From: Candidatus Leptofilum proximum
GTDB lineage: Bacteria; Chloroflexota; Anaerolineae; Promineifilales; Promineifilaceae
Direction: 5' to 3'
NCBI GenBank assembly: GCA_016710325.1
Contig: JADJXK010000002.1
Span: 4,588,001-4,652,000, forward strand
DNA: 64,000 nucleotides
This document shows positions 1 to 7,965 of this stretch, piece by piece. The notes under the pieces are model-generated. The model saw nothing but the letters and a program-made list of their open reading frames with translations, searched no databases and had not been told where the DNA came from. Every line of letters begins with the position of its first letter. Position 1 is the first letter of the stretch. The translations under genes and the position numbers were made by a program.

Positions 1-324
1 GAAAGCGAGCTGGTGGCGGGCTTCCACTCTGAGTATTCGGGGATGAAGTTTGGCATGTTTTTTGTGGGCGAGTACGTGGGCGTGACGCTCATCTCGGCCA
101 TGATTGTGACGCTCTTTTTTGGCGGCTGGCTGGGGCCGGTTTTGCCGCCGCTGGTCTGGTTTATTTTGAAGACCTTTGGCTTTATCAGCTTTTTTATTTT
201 GATGCGCGCCGCGCTGCCGCGCCCGCGCTACGACCAGCTGATGGGCTACGCCTGGAAGCTGCTGCTGCCCCTGGCGCTGGTGAATTTGCTGGTGATGGGT
301 GCGATTTTGTTGGCGATAAGGTGA
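1..324 (+). CDS. nuoH: NADH-quinone oxidoreductase subunit H, C-terminal part
   Basis: The reading frame is open from base 1, so the gene starts outside the window and only about 107 C-terminal residues are present. NuoH is the membrane subunit of complex I that forms much of the quinone-binding chamber next to the peripheral arm. The visible part begins with the conserved acidic stretch ESELVAGFHSEYSGMKFG, typical of the loop facing NuoB/D, and then has three hydrophobic helices and the RPRYDQLM motif before the last helix. It is the first of five nuo genes in the same orientation. The identification is firm; only the left boundary is artificial. Confidence 0.95.
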   Translation, partial: ESELVAGFHSEYSGMKFGMFFVGEYVGVTLISAMIVTLFFGGWLGPVLPPLVWFILKTFGFISFFILMRAALPRPRYDQLMGYAWKLLLPLALVNLLVMGAILLAIR

Positions 325-349
325 CTGGAGATTAGAGATTGGAGATTGG
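324..349 (+). repeat. Short direct repeats of a GGAGATT-like word
   Basis: Between nuoH and the rhodanese gene the sequence repeats the words GGAGATT, AGAGATT and GGAGATTGG in tandem. Unlike the other gaps in this operon it has no inverted partner. One copy may serve as the ribosome binding site of the next gene. Confidence 0.55.
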
Positions 350-355
350 TTGAGG

Positions 356-1402
356 ATGTTTGGACAGAGAAGATGGGAAAGATTGGCTCGAATTAGTCTG
401 ATTTTAGGCGTGGTGCTGCTGTTTTTGGTGGGCTGCCGGGATGGTGGGGGTGAAACGGCCGTAACCGAGAACGCCTACCCCAACGGCCGTCTCCTCGTCG
501 AAACCAATTGGCTGGCGGAGCGGGTGGATGACCTGGACAATGTGCGCATCATCGATATGCGGCCCCCGGCGGCGTATGCCGAGGCCCATATTCCCGGGGC
601 GGTCAACGTGCCGCTGGAAGCTATTTCCGCCAATAACATTCCGCTGGAGTTTGAGGAAACGGCCGTACAGGAAGCCTTAAACGCCGCCAGCCTGGAACCG
701 GCGATGACGGCCGTACTCTACGACAACCTGGGCATGATGAGCGCGGCCCGTATGTTCTGGACGCTTGAGTACGTGGGCCACGACGATGTGCGCGTGCTGA
801 ACGGCGGCTGGAATGCCTGGCTGGCCGAAGATCGCCCAACAACCACCGAGGCGCCGCAGGTGGGCAGCAGCAGCTATCCTATCACCCTGGACAGCGACAA
901 AATCGCCACGGCCGAAGAGATTCTGGGCAAGCTGGACGACCCGAACGTGACGCTGGTAGATGCTCGCTCGCCGCAGGAGTACACCGGTGAAGTGAGCTAT
1001 GCGGAGCAGGCAGGGCACATCCCCGGCGCGGTGAACCTGGTGTGGCTCGATGCCCTAACCGGCGGCGATACGGTGTACACGACGGAAGATGACTGGAGCG
1101 CGCAGCTGCGCGACGCTGACGTGGAACGCTTCCGATCCGCCGAGGCCATTCAAACCTTGCTGGATGAACGCGGCATCAATCCCGATGAGGAAATTATCAC
1201 CTACTGCCAGACGTTTTGGCGTGGGGCGCACCTCTATTTTTTGCTGCGCCTGATGGGGTATGAAAATGTGCGCGGCTACGATGGCTCCTGGGCAGAGTGG
1301 GGCAACGACCCCAGCCTGCCCGTGGTTACCGGCACAGAGCCAGGCGAAGTGACAACAAATGAATCAGGGTCTTTAGGAATTCAGGGAGTTTACAATCCAT
1401 GA
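356..1402 (+). CDS. Tandem-rhodanese sulfurtransferase lipoprotein
   Basis: The product of about 348 residues has two rhodanese domains, as in thiosulfate/3-mercaptopyruvate sulfurtransferases. An N-terminal hydrophobic segment ends in the lipobox LVGC (Cys27), so it should be exported and lipid-anchored. The first domain (about 50-150) has Asp123 where the active-site Cys would sit and is probably structural. The second (about 175-320) has the catalytic loop CQTFWRGAH with Cys284. ATG at 356 is preferred over an in-frame TTG six bases upstream. The gene lies inside the nuo operon between H and I, an unusual position. An extracytoplasmic role in sulfur transfer is an inference; its substrate is unknown. 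Confidence 0.88.
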   Translation: MFGQRRWERLARISLILGVVLLFLVGCRDGGGETAVTENAYPNGRLLVETNWLAERVDDLDNVRIIDMRPPAAYAEAHIPGAVNVPLEAISANNIPLEFEETAVQEALNAASLEPAMTAVLYDNLGMMSAARMFWTLEYVGHDDVRVLNGGWNAWLAEDRPTTTEAPQVGSSSYPITLDSDKIATAEEILGKLDDPNVTLVDARSPQEYTGEVSYAEQAGHIPGAVNLVWLDALTGGDTVYTTEDDWSAQLRDADVERFRSAEAIQTLLDERGINPDEEIITYCQTFWRGAHLYFLLRLMGYENVRGYDGSWAEWGNDPSLPVVTGTEPGEVTTNESGSLGIQGVYNP

Positions 1403-1403
1403 T

Positions 1404-1461
1404 GCGTGAAACGTGAAACGTGACCAGAGAGACATCACGTTTCACGCTTTACGTTTCACGC
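1404..1461. repeat. GTGAAACGT-type intergenic inverted repeat
   Basis: Iterated GTGAAACGTGA on the left is followed, after a short loop (CCAGAGAGACA), by the reverse-complement words TCACGTTTCACG on the right, giving a long imperfect stem-loop. The same family occurs at 2511-2570 and 60964-61026, and in an interrupted copy around the IS3 element. It has no T-tract and lies within an operon, so it is unlikely to be a simple terminator. Confidence 0.85.
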
Positions 1462-1507
1462 CAAATCCCAGGAAATCCCAAAGAGCCATGAATCAAGTAG
1501 GTAAATT

Positions 1508-2023
1508 ATGTTAAGTATTTTGCGATCAATTTGGGAAGTGTTGAAGCATACCTTCGCCAAACGAGAGACGATCCAGTACCCGGAGGAGAAGGCGTACCTG
1601 GCGCCGCGCTATCGGGGTCGGATTATTTTGTCGCGCGACCCGGACGGCGAGGAGCGCTGCGTGGCCTGTTACCTGTGCGCGGTGGCCTGCCCGGTGGACT
1701 GTATTGCTTTGCAGGCTACGGAGGATGAAAACGGCCGTCGCTACCCCGACTTCTTTCGCATCAACTTCTCGCGCTGCATCTTTTGCGGCTACTGCGAAGA
1801 AGCGTGCCCCACCTACGCCATCCAGCTCACGCCCGATTTTGAGATGAGCGAGTACCAGCGGCCAAACATGGTCTACGAAAAAGAAGATTTGCTCATCGAC
1901 GGTACGGGCAAGTACCACGACTACAACTTTTACCGCGTCGCGGGCCTGGCCATCGGCGGCAAGGAAAAGGGCGAAGCAATTAACGAAGACCCGCCTGTGA
2001 ATGTGCGGAGTTTATTGCCATGA
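1508..2023 (+). CDS. nuoI: NADH-quinone oxidoreductase subunit I
   Basis: This 171-residue ferredoxin-like subunit carries the two tetranuclear clusters (N6a and N6b) that pass electrons toward the quinone. Two complete motifs are visible, CVACYLCAVACP near residue 55 and CIFCGYCEEACP near residue 95. The N-terminal amphipathic segment would lie on the membrane arm. The length fits the family. The stop overlaps the start of nuoJ as ATGA, which indicates translational coupling. The identification is firm. Confidence 0.97.
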   Translation: MLSILRSIWEVLKHTFAKRETIQYPEEKAYLAPRYRGRIILSRDPDGEERCVACYLCAVACPVDCIALQATEDENGRRYPDFFRINFSRCIFCGYCEEACPTYAIQLTPDFEMSEYQRPNMVYEKEDLLIDGTGKYHDYNFYRVAGLAIGGKEKGEAINEDPPVNVRSLLP

Positions 2024-2502
2024 CAACACTCTTCTACCTCGCCGCGGCCGTGGCGCTGATTGCTACGGTGATGGTGATAACGCGGCTGAATGCGGTGCAT
2101 GCGCTGCTGTACATGATTGTCTCTTTGCTGGCGCTGGCGCTGGTGTTTTATGCGCTGGGGGCGCCGTTTGTGGCGGCGCTGGAGGTGATTATTTACGCCG
2201 GGGCGATTATGGTCTTGTTTGTGTTTGTGGTGATGATGCTCAATCTGGGGGCGCAAACGGCCGCTCAAGAAGCCCTCTGGCTCAGCCCACGCGCCTGGTG
2301 GGGACCGGCCCTGCTGGCGCTTTTGCTGGTGGGGTTTCTGGCGTATGCGCTGTGGGGTGACGGCCGTTCTCTCACAACGGCCGTTGTCCCCCCAAAACAG
2401 GTCAGCCTGGCGCTCTTCGGCCCTTACCTCATTGGCGTAGAGCTGGCCTCCTTTTTGCTGTTGGCCGGGCTGGTAGGGGCGCATCATTTGGGCAGACGGT
2501 GA
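2020..2502 (+). CDS. nuoJ: NADH-quinone oxidoreductase subunit J
   Basis: This 160-residue, highly hydrophobic protein has about five membrane helices. The central VIIYAGAIMVLFVFVVMMLN segment is the NuoJ signature, including the pi-bulge helix involved in gating proton transfer. It starts in a four-base ATGA overlap with nuoI. It is followed not by nuoK directly but by an inverted repeat of about 60 bases. The identification is firm from sequence and position. Confidence 0.95.
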   Translation: MTTLFYLAAAVALIATVMVITRLNAVHALLYMIVSLLALALVFYALGAPFVAALEVIIYAGAIMVLFVFVVMMLNLGAQTAAQEALWLSPRAWWGPALLALLLVGFLAYALWGDGRSLTTAVVPPKQVSLALFGPYLIGVELASFLLLAGLVGAHHLGRR

Positions 2503-2510
2503 TGGATGAA

Positions 2511-2570
2511 GCGTGAAACGTGAAACGTGAGCGGAAAAGCATTACGTTTCACGTTTCACGTTTCACGTGG
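2511..2570. repeat. GTGAAACGT-type intergenic inverted repeat
   Basis: Two and a half copies of GTGAAACGT face three copies of the complementary ACGTTTCAC word across a loop around 2531-2540. An open frame runs from the repeat into nuoK (GTG at 2527), but those codons are repeat sequence and should not be taken as protein. Confidence 0.85.
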
Positions 2571-2577
2571 TGTAACT

Positions 2578-2886
2578 ATGGCAGAAATTCCCATGGAACA
2601 CGGCCTGATTCTCGCCGGGATGTTGTTTGTCCTGGGGATGATTGGCGTGATTGTGCGGCGGAACATCTTTTTTATTTTGCTGTCGATTGAAATTATGCTC
2701 AACGCGGCCGGGCTGGCCTTTGTGGTGGCCGGGGCGCGCTGGGGGCAGGCGGACGGGCAGGTGATGTTCATCTTTATCCTGGCCATGGCCGCCGCTGAAG
2801 TGTCCATCGGGCTGGCGCTGATTTTGCAGCTCTACAGCCGTTTTAAGACGGTGGATGTGGATGCCGCGAGTGAGTTGAGAGGGTAA
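2578..2886 (+). CDS. nuoK: NADH-quinone oxidoreductase subunit K
   Basis: The 102-residue product has three membrane helices. Its core IEIMLNAAGLAFV and the later AAAEVSIGLALIL segment carry the two conserved glutamates of the NuoK proton channel. The start is set at ATG 2578, giving the family's normal length of about 100 residues. The longer frame from 2527 runs through an intergenic repeat. NuoL would normally follow, but here the next gene is nuoN. Confidence 0.95.
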   Translation: MAEIPMEHGLILAGMLFVLGMIGVIVRRNIFFILLSIEIMLNAAGLAFVVAGARWGQADGQVMFIFILAMAAAEVSIGLALILQLYSRFKTVDVDAASELRG

Positions 2887-2953
2887 TCGGTGAACGGTAA
2901 TCGGTGGTCGGTAAACGGTTTACTGATTACCGATAACCGATTACGGATTACGG
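2883..2953. repeat. AATCGGT-type intergenic inverted repeat
   Basis: The words GGTAATCGGT, GAACGGTAATCGGT and GGTCGGTAAACGG on the left face GATTACCGATAACCGATTACGG on the right. The layout matches the GTGAAACGT elements (iterated short word, central turn, inverted iterated word) but the word differs. It fills the whole nuoK-nuoN gap. Confidence 0.8.
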
Positions 2954-2959
2954 AAAAGC

Positions 2960-4399
2960 ATGAGTGAGATTGAACTTCTGGTAATAAGTCCGCTGTTGGT
3001 GTTGGCGGGGGCGGTGGTGGTGGTGATGCTGGTGGCCGCTTTTGTGCGGCGGTCGGTGGTGACGGCCGTTCTTACCCTCGTCGGCCTGGTGGCGGCATTT
3101 GCCATGCTGTTCCTGGTCTGGTCAGAAGTGCCGCGCCAGGTGACGCCGCTGCTGGTGATGGACGGCTATGCCATTTTTTACCTAGGCCTGCTGCTGGCCA
3201 CTGCGTTTGTGGTGGTGGTGCAGGGCTACGGCTACTGGCGCGCCTGGAGCGGCGATTCCCATGCTTTTTACATTCTGCTGCTGCTGGCGACGCTGGGCAC
3301 GGCCGTACTCGTCACCAGCAGCCACTTTGCCAGCTTCTTCCTTGGGCTGGAGCTGCTCAGCATCTCCCTGTACGGGCTGATTGCCTACACACGCCAGTCC
3401 AAAGAGCGGGTGGAGGCTGGTCTGAAGTATCTCATCCTGGCAGGCACGACTTCCGCCTTTTTGCTCTTTGGCATGGCACTGATTTATGCCGAGCTGGGCA
3501 CCATGCAGCTGGCCGAAATTGGCGCGGAAATTTCGGCCGTGCCGCGTAATCTCATTTTCATTTTTGGCATCGGGCTGCTGCTGGTGGGCATTGCCTTTAA
3601 GCTGGCGCTGGTGCCGTTCCATTTGTGGACACCAGACGTGTACCAGGGTGCGCCCGCGCCGGTGACTGGGTTTGTGGCGACTGTGTCTAAGGGCGGCATG
3701 TTTGTGCTGCTGCTGCGCTACTTTGGCGAATGGGAGCTGTTGGATGACGGCCGTATCACCGGCGGCTTTACGATCATTGCCATCGCCTCGATGCTGGTGG
3801 GCAACCTCCTGGCTGTGAGGCAAGACAACGTCAAGCGCATCCTGGCTTACTCCTCTATTGCCCACCTGGGTTATCTGCTCATTCCTTTCATCGCCTTCAA
3901 CGAGCAAACGATGCAGGCGGCGGCTTTTTACCTGGTGGCTTATTTTGTCACCACGTTGTGTGCTTTTGGTGTGGTGGCTTTGCTCTCGCGTCCGGAGGAG
4001 GAGCGGGAGGCGTTGAGCGACTATGCCGGGTTGTTTTGGCAACGGCCGTACCTCTCCACAGTGTTTATGCTGGCGCTGCTGTCGTTGGCCGGGCTGCCGC
4101 CGCTGGCCGGGTTGGTAGGCAAGATTTACCTGGCACTGGCGGGCATCGAGTCGGGGTTGTGGCTGCTGCTGGTGGTGCTGGTGCTGGCCAGCCTGATTGG
4201 CGTTTATTACTACACCCGCATCATTTTGGTGATGGTACGGCGGGTGGAAGGTGAAGGGGAAGGAACGGCCGTTACCGCCACGCTGTCCTCCCCGGCTGGT
4301 GTTGTGCTGGTGCTTTTGGCCCTGTTGCTGGTGGTTTTGGGTCTGTATCCTTCGCCGTTGATTGAGCTGATTACGGCCATCATCCCCGGCCTCACCTGA
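2960..4399 (+). CDS. nuoN: NADH-quinone oxidoreductase subunit N
   Basis: This 479-residue antiporter-like complex I subunit has about 14 membrane helices. NuoN-specific features are LELLSISLYGLIAY near residue 130, LALVPFHLWTPDVYQGAPAP near 215-235, and the VKRILAYSSIAHLGYLL lysine helix near 290-310. These distinguish it from NuoL and NuoM, which are longer and carry different signatures. It is the last gene of the nuo block and directly follows nuoK. A convergent gene begins 15 bases after its stop and no intrinsic terminator is visible between them. Confidence 0.95.
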   Translation: MSEIELLVISPLLVLAGAVVVVMLVAAFVRRSVVTAVLTLVGLVAAFAMLFLVWSEVPRQVTPLLVMDGYAIFYLGLLLATAFVVVVQGYGYWRAWSGDSHAFYILLLLATLGTAVLVTSSHFASFFLGLELLSISLYGLIAYTRQSKERVEAGLKYLILAGTTSAFLLFGMALIYAELGTMQLAEIGAEISAVPRNLIFIFGIGLLLVGIAFKLALVPFHLWTPDVYQGAPAPVTGFVATVSKGGMFVLLLRYFGEWELLDDGRITGGFTIIAIASMLVGNLLAVRQDNVKRILAYSSIAHLGYLLIPFIAFNEQTMQAAAFYLVAYFVTTLCAFGVVALLSRPEEEREALSDYAGLFWQRPYLSTVFMLALLSLAGLPPLAGLVGKIYLALAGIESGLWLLLVVLVLASLIGVYYYTRIILVMVRRVEGEGEGTAVTATLSSPAGVVLVLLALLLVVLGLYPSPLIELITAIIPGLT

Positions 4400-4414
4400 T
4401 CCGGCAGCCTAACT

Positions 4415-5236
4415 TTAAGCTCCTTTACGTTTGCCTTCCATCATCAAGTAGAGAAGCAGCATTCCCGCCAACACGATGATTACGCTCACAAAATACCAGT
4501 TGCCCAGCCCGTTCGCAAAATCGGACCTTTGCACGACGGCTGCAATGACCACGAGTACATGCCACAGCCCGATGCTTTGCAGCCCCACTTTCCAGGCGCT
4601 CCAGCGCACATCCCGCGCAATAACGATGCCCCCGACACCCAAAAGGGCAAACCAGCCGCTCATGATCCGGGCCGTGAGCGGACTTAACGTCCACGGCCAG
4701 AGCTCAATCAGCCAGGTTGGCCTGGCAAAACCGCCCAGGGCAAAAAGCAGGAGGATGATGCCCAGGAGAAGGAGCGACCAGCGCGCCACCCTGGGGACGA
4801 TGACATCACCTTCCTCTGGTGTCCCGTGGTCAGCCGAACGGTTTAGCAGCCAGACCAGCGGAACCAGGAAAGGGGTAACCACATAAAGGCCCAGCCACAA
4901 AATGAAGGGAAAGTGATTCGGTTCGAACACGTTCCAGTGCAGGATGGTGGCCAGCATCATGGCTATGGTGAAGGTGGTTACCGGTAAAAAGCCGGGCGCT
5001 ACCCGGTGCCAGCGCTTGCCGAAGATGGCGTTAACAAAGAGCCACGCTCCACCGATATAGCCTGCGCCCATAAACATAGCCGTCATGGGTGGATTAATGG
5101 CCCAGGCAAAGCGCTCGCCCGATTCTTGGGGGAAAAAGTAGAGGATGAGAAAGGCCAGGATCAGGAAAGGTACCACAACCCCAGCGACGATCCGGGTGAA
5201 CGGCCGTATCTTATCTTCATGGATTTGCTTAGACAT
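4415..5236 (-). CDS. Multi-pass membrane protein of unknown function
   Basis: This 273-residue protein has about eight predicted membrane segments, a short charged N-terminus (MSKQIHEDKIR) and a basic C-terminal tail (EGKRKGA). I recognise no catalytic motif. A hydrophilic loop near residue 140 (SADHGTPEEGD) separates two four-helix halves. The gene converges on nuoN and stands alone. The upstream region contains TTGTTAACAA at 5278-5287, a perfect ten-base palindrome that may be an operator, and the ATG follows an AGGAAAA stretch. Confidence 0.75.
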   Translation of the reverse strand: MSKQIHEDKIRPFTRIVAGVVVPFLILAFLILYFFPQESGERFAWAINPPMTAMFMGAGYIGGAWLFVNAIFGKRWHRVAPGFLPVTTFTIAMMLATILHWNVFEPNHFPFILWLGLYVVTPFLVPLVWLLNRSADHGTPEEGDVIVPRVARWSLLLLGIILLLFALGGFARPTWLIELWPWTLSPLTARIMSGWFALLGVGGIVIARDVRWSAWKVGLQSIGLWHVLVVIAAVVQRSDFANGLGNWYFVSVIIVLAGMLLLYLMMEGKRKGA

Positions 5237-5549
5237 AAAAGGTTGTTTTCCTCATTCTAATTTGCGCACCTATATCTTTGTTAACAAAAATAATGTCAGA
5301 GTCAAGTAGGGAACGGAAAAAGGTGAACACGAGTGAATTTCCTGTCCCTGTGCCGAATTTCAGGGCCAGTTCATGCCCCTGACCAACCAGACTTTTGCCC
5401 TGGCGGGTTGACGGAAGGGGGGGAGGGGATGTTATAGTAAAAGGCAGGAGCACCCACATTTACATCTGTTGAAATGAGAATTCGCTTTTGCTCCTGAGAT
5501 TAATTCTCGCTAGGCAAATGGGAGGTATCCCATCCAGCATATCAAAAGG
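5237..5549. other. Intergenic region without a convincing gene
   Basis: About 310 bases separate the divergent membrane-protein and secreted-protein genes. It holds the TTGTTAACAA palindrome near the minus-strand gene and a seven-base inverted pair, GAGAATT at 5475 and AATTCTC at 5502, before the plus-strand gene. A 76-codon minus-strand frame here has no family features and crosses the start of the neighbouring gene, so it is not called. Confidence 0.5.
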
Positions 5550-6116
5550 TTGCTTGTATTCGTACTACTCGTTGCCGCCTTCTTTGCAGTCGGACATACC
5601 ATCCACCGAGCGTATGCCCAAGTGGTTGGCCCTCACGAACAATCCACCGTCCAACAAGCGCCGTCTTTGGCGCCTGACTCCTCGTTCCCCGCAATTGTTT
5701 CAGAGCCGAAATCAGATATTTATGCACCGCCGCTTCGTGCCTCGCTGCGTATCTCCATTCCCTATGGGTTTGATGCGCCGCTGCCCATTATCAGCAGTGG
5801 GCGCCAGGTAGTGGCCAGCGGCCATGGTGGCTGCACGGCCGGGCAGCAGGTGACAATCGCCGTCACCATAACCCAGGCCACAAGCGGTGCCCAGTCCACC
5901 GGAGAAACAATGCAGGATTGTACCGGTGTGGAGCAAAACTGGAGCGCCCTAACCACGGCTAATACCACCGACTCTTTTGCTGAGGGTACGGCCGAAGCCT
6001 GCGGCCTGGCCACCACGCAGGATAATGGGAGCGTGACAGATACCTTTGACTGGTGCGTTGACGTTGATCTGGTTGAGGCTGATATGCCAACTTACCTGCC
6101 TATCATTATGAAGTGA
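5550..6116 (+). CDS. Small secreted protein with C-terminal YLPIIMK tail
   Basis: The 188-residue product begins with a hydrophobic signal sequence (LLVFVLLVAAFFAVG) and has no other membrane segment. The mature part is rich in Thr, Ser, Gly and Ala with four cysteines that could form disulfides, and is probably extracellular. It ends in TYLPIIMK, close to the TYLPFVQR end of the protein at 33204-33683. The TTG start at 5550 is weak. The frame is open back to 5514 and a GGGAGG lies at 5520-5525, so translation may begin earlier at a non-standard codon. The function is unknown. Confidence 0.65.
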   Translation: MLVFVLLVAAFFAVGHTIHRAYAQVVGPHEQSTVQQAPSLAPDSSFPAIVSEPKSDIYAPPLRASLRISIPYGFDAPLPIISSGRQVVASGHGGCTAGQQVTIAVTITQATSGAQSTGETMQDCTGVEQNWSALTTANTTDSFAEGTAEACGLATTQDNGSVTDTFDWCVDVDLVEADMPTYLPIIMK

Positions 6117-6233
6117 ACCCCTGCCGGGTTGTATGTCCAAAAATCTCAGAGATCTGCTAAGACTTACGACAAAAGCATAGAGGCAGCCTGAAGGAACCGG
6201 ATTTCTCAGGCTGTTAAAGAGAGGAAAACTGAT

Positions 6234-7485
6234 ATGTCCAAACATGTAGAGAGAAGAGAAACGGTGATTGTTGGAGGTGGTCAGTCTGGCTTAGCCATGA
6301 GTTTTCTCCTGACCCAGCACGATCAGGATCATGTCGTTCTCGAAAAGGAACAGCGAATCGGGGAAAGCTGGCGCAACCGTTGGGACTCTTTTACCCTGGT
6401 GACACCCAACTGGCAACTGCAACTGCCGGGACATCCATATGAAGATGATGATCCCAATGGGTTCCTCGCCCGTGATGAAGTAGTTACGTATTTGGAAGAG
6501 TATGCCGCCAGCTTTGATCCACCACTGCGCTTTGGTGTTGAGGTGAAGGCCGTCGAAAAAATTGACAAGGGAGATGGCTACCTGGTGCACACGACAGATT
6601 CGGATTTACGAGGCTGATAACGTGGTGATAGCGGCAGGAACATTCCAAACGCCTAAGATCCCTCCATTTAGCCGGAAAGTCCCCCAGGATATCCACCAGA
6701 TCCACAGCAGCGAATACCGCAATCCAGAAATACTACCAGCCGGTGCAGTGCTGGTTGTGGGCAGTGGACAGTCTGGCAGCCAGATCGCCCAAGAGCTCAA
6801 CGAGAGTGGTCGCCAGGTGTATCTGTGCACGGGCAGCGCGGGTCGTATTCCCCGCCGTTACCGGGGGAAGGACGGCATGTGGTGGGCCATCAAGCTGGGC
6901 ATTGTGGACCAACCCGTTGAGGAACTGGATTCGCCCGAAGAGCGCTTTGAGGCAAATCCACAAATATCCGGCAAGGATGGTGGTCAGGACATCAACCTGC
7001 ATCAATTCGCCCGTGACGGTATTCGGCTGTTAGGCCATCTGGAAGACTTTGAGGATGGGCAAGCTGTTTTGGCTGCCGACCTATATGAGAATCTTGCTGT
7101 CGGCGACGAACAGGCAAAAACGTTCCGCCAGGGTGTAGACAAATACGTTGAAAAGGCGGGCTTGAAGGTGCCGGAAGAAAGTGTGACCGAGCCACAGGAT
7201 GGCTATGACCAGGCTGAAGGTACGCGATTAGACCTGAAAAAAGCCGGCATCAACACTATTTTGTGGGCCACCGGCTTCGATTGGGATTTTAGCTGGGTCG
7301 ATTTGCCAATTCTGGATGAATTTGATTACCCCATACAGCACCGCGGCGTCACTGAGTATCCGGGTCTTTACTTTCTGGGGCTTCATTATCTGCACACGCT
7401 GAAATCTGGGCTTTTCCTGGGCGTTGGGGAAGATGCGGAATATATTGCCCAGCACATTGTCAGGCATACTTCAGTAGTCCATTAA
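6234..7485 (+). pseudogene. Flavin-containing monooxygenase-like gene broken by a frameshift
   Basis: Two frames together encode one class B flavoprotein monooxygenase-like protein. The first part (6234-6617) has the FAD fold VIVGGGQSGLA and the GESWRNRWDSF motif. The second, open through 7485, resumes at YEADNVVIAAGTFQTP and contains the NAD(P)H fold VVGSGQSGSQIA and the ATGFDWDF motif near the C-terminus. The frame changes between about 6600 and 6612, where homologous sequence simply continues one frame over. A single-base indel explains this. It may be a true inactivating mutation or an error in the assembled sequence. The start is ATG 6234 after GAGAGGAAAA. Confidence 0.85.
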
Positions 7486-7571
7486 GTGGCATTGGACGTT
7501 GCCTGGAGAATGTTTTGCTTTGGGGCCTCGCTCTCGTTCCTTCAAGCCAGACAACAACATTAGAAGACACC

Positions 7572-7591
7572 GTTTTGCACTGGGGCAAAAC
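7572..7591 (+). terminator. Possible weak intrinsic terminator
   Basis: GTTTTGC and GCAAAAC form a seven-pair stem with a six-base loop about 90 bases after the monooxygenase stop, followed by a moderately T-rich stretch. The stem is AT-rich, so the call is tentative. Confidence 0.3.
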
Positions 7592-7734
7592 CCTTTCAGG
7601 TTTCTTTGTCATTCTTAAGTTATATCGAACTTATATCCCCTTTGTGTACCTCTGTGGATGTGTACGGCCGTTTCTTTTGCTATTGTGAAAAGTGGATAAG
7701 CATGAACAGATTTTAGGCAGAAGGAGCAGCTGCC

Positions 7735-7947
7735 ATGGAGCAAACATTCCCAGAAAGTGATCCGCGTCACCATACCCAGAAAGTACAAGCATGGCTGAGT
7801 GACCTGATTGACCACTTGCGCCAGGACGTGCAAAAAGTGGACGATCCCAAAGCACAGGCCTTGTTTGAAACGTCGGCCGAAGTCTTAACCGGCCTTAAAA
7901 CTGCCTACGCGCATTACGAAAAACGGTCTGAAGCCGCCTGGCGCTAA
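7735..7947 (+). CDS. Small soluble protein, first gene of the stress island
   Basis: The 70-residue, charged product is predicted to be mostly helical, with no signal peptide or membrane helix. It starts at ATG 7735 after AAGGAGCAGCTGCC, which contains a good ribosome binding site. It lies 18 bases before the DUF2231 gene and is probably co-transcribed with it. I do not recognise the family. The size and composition (alternating Leu/Val and acidic residues, His-rich N-terminus) suggest a small accessory protein. Confidence 0.7.
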   Translation: MEQTFPESDPRHHTQKVQAWLSDLIDHLRQDVQKVDDPKAQALFETSAEVLTGLKTAYAHYEKRSEAAWR

Positions 7948-7965
7948 CCCAAAAGAGGTGATCCA

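Noticed and set aside
2527..2577. N-terminal extension of nuoK from GTG 2527
   Set aside because: The extra codons translate the intergenic repeat, and ATG 2578 gives the normal family length.
3182..4042. 286-codon minus-strand frame inside nuoN
   Set aside because: Low-complexity Gln/His/Arg-rich shadow of the nuoN coding strand.
4400..4414. Terminator between nuoN and the convergent membrane-protein gene
   Set aside because: No stem with T-tract can be formed in the 15-base gap.
5229..5459. 76-codon minus-strand frame upstream of the 4415-5236 gene
   Set aside because: Overlaps the start of the real gene, no ribosome binding site and no family features.
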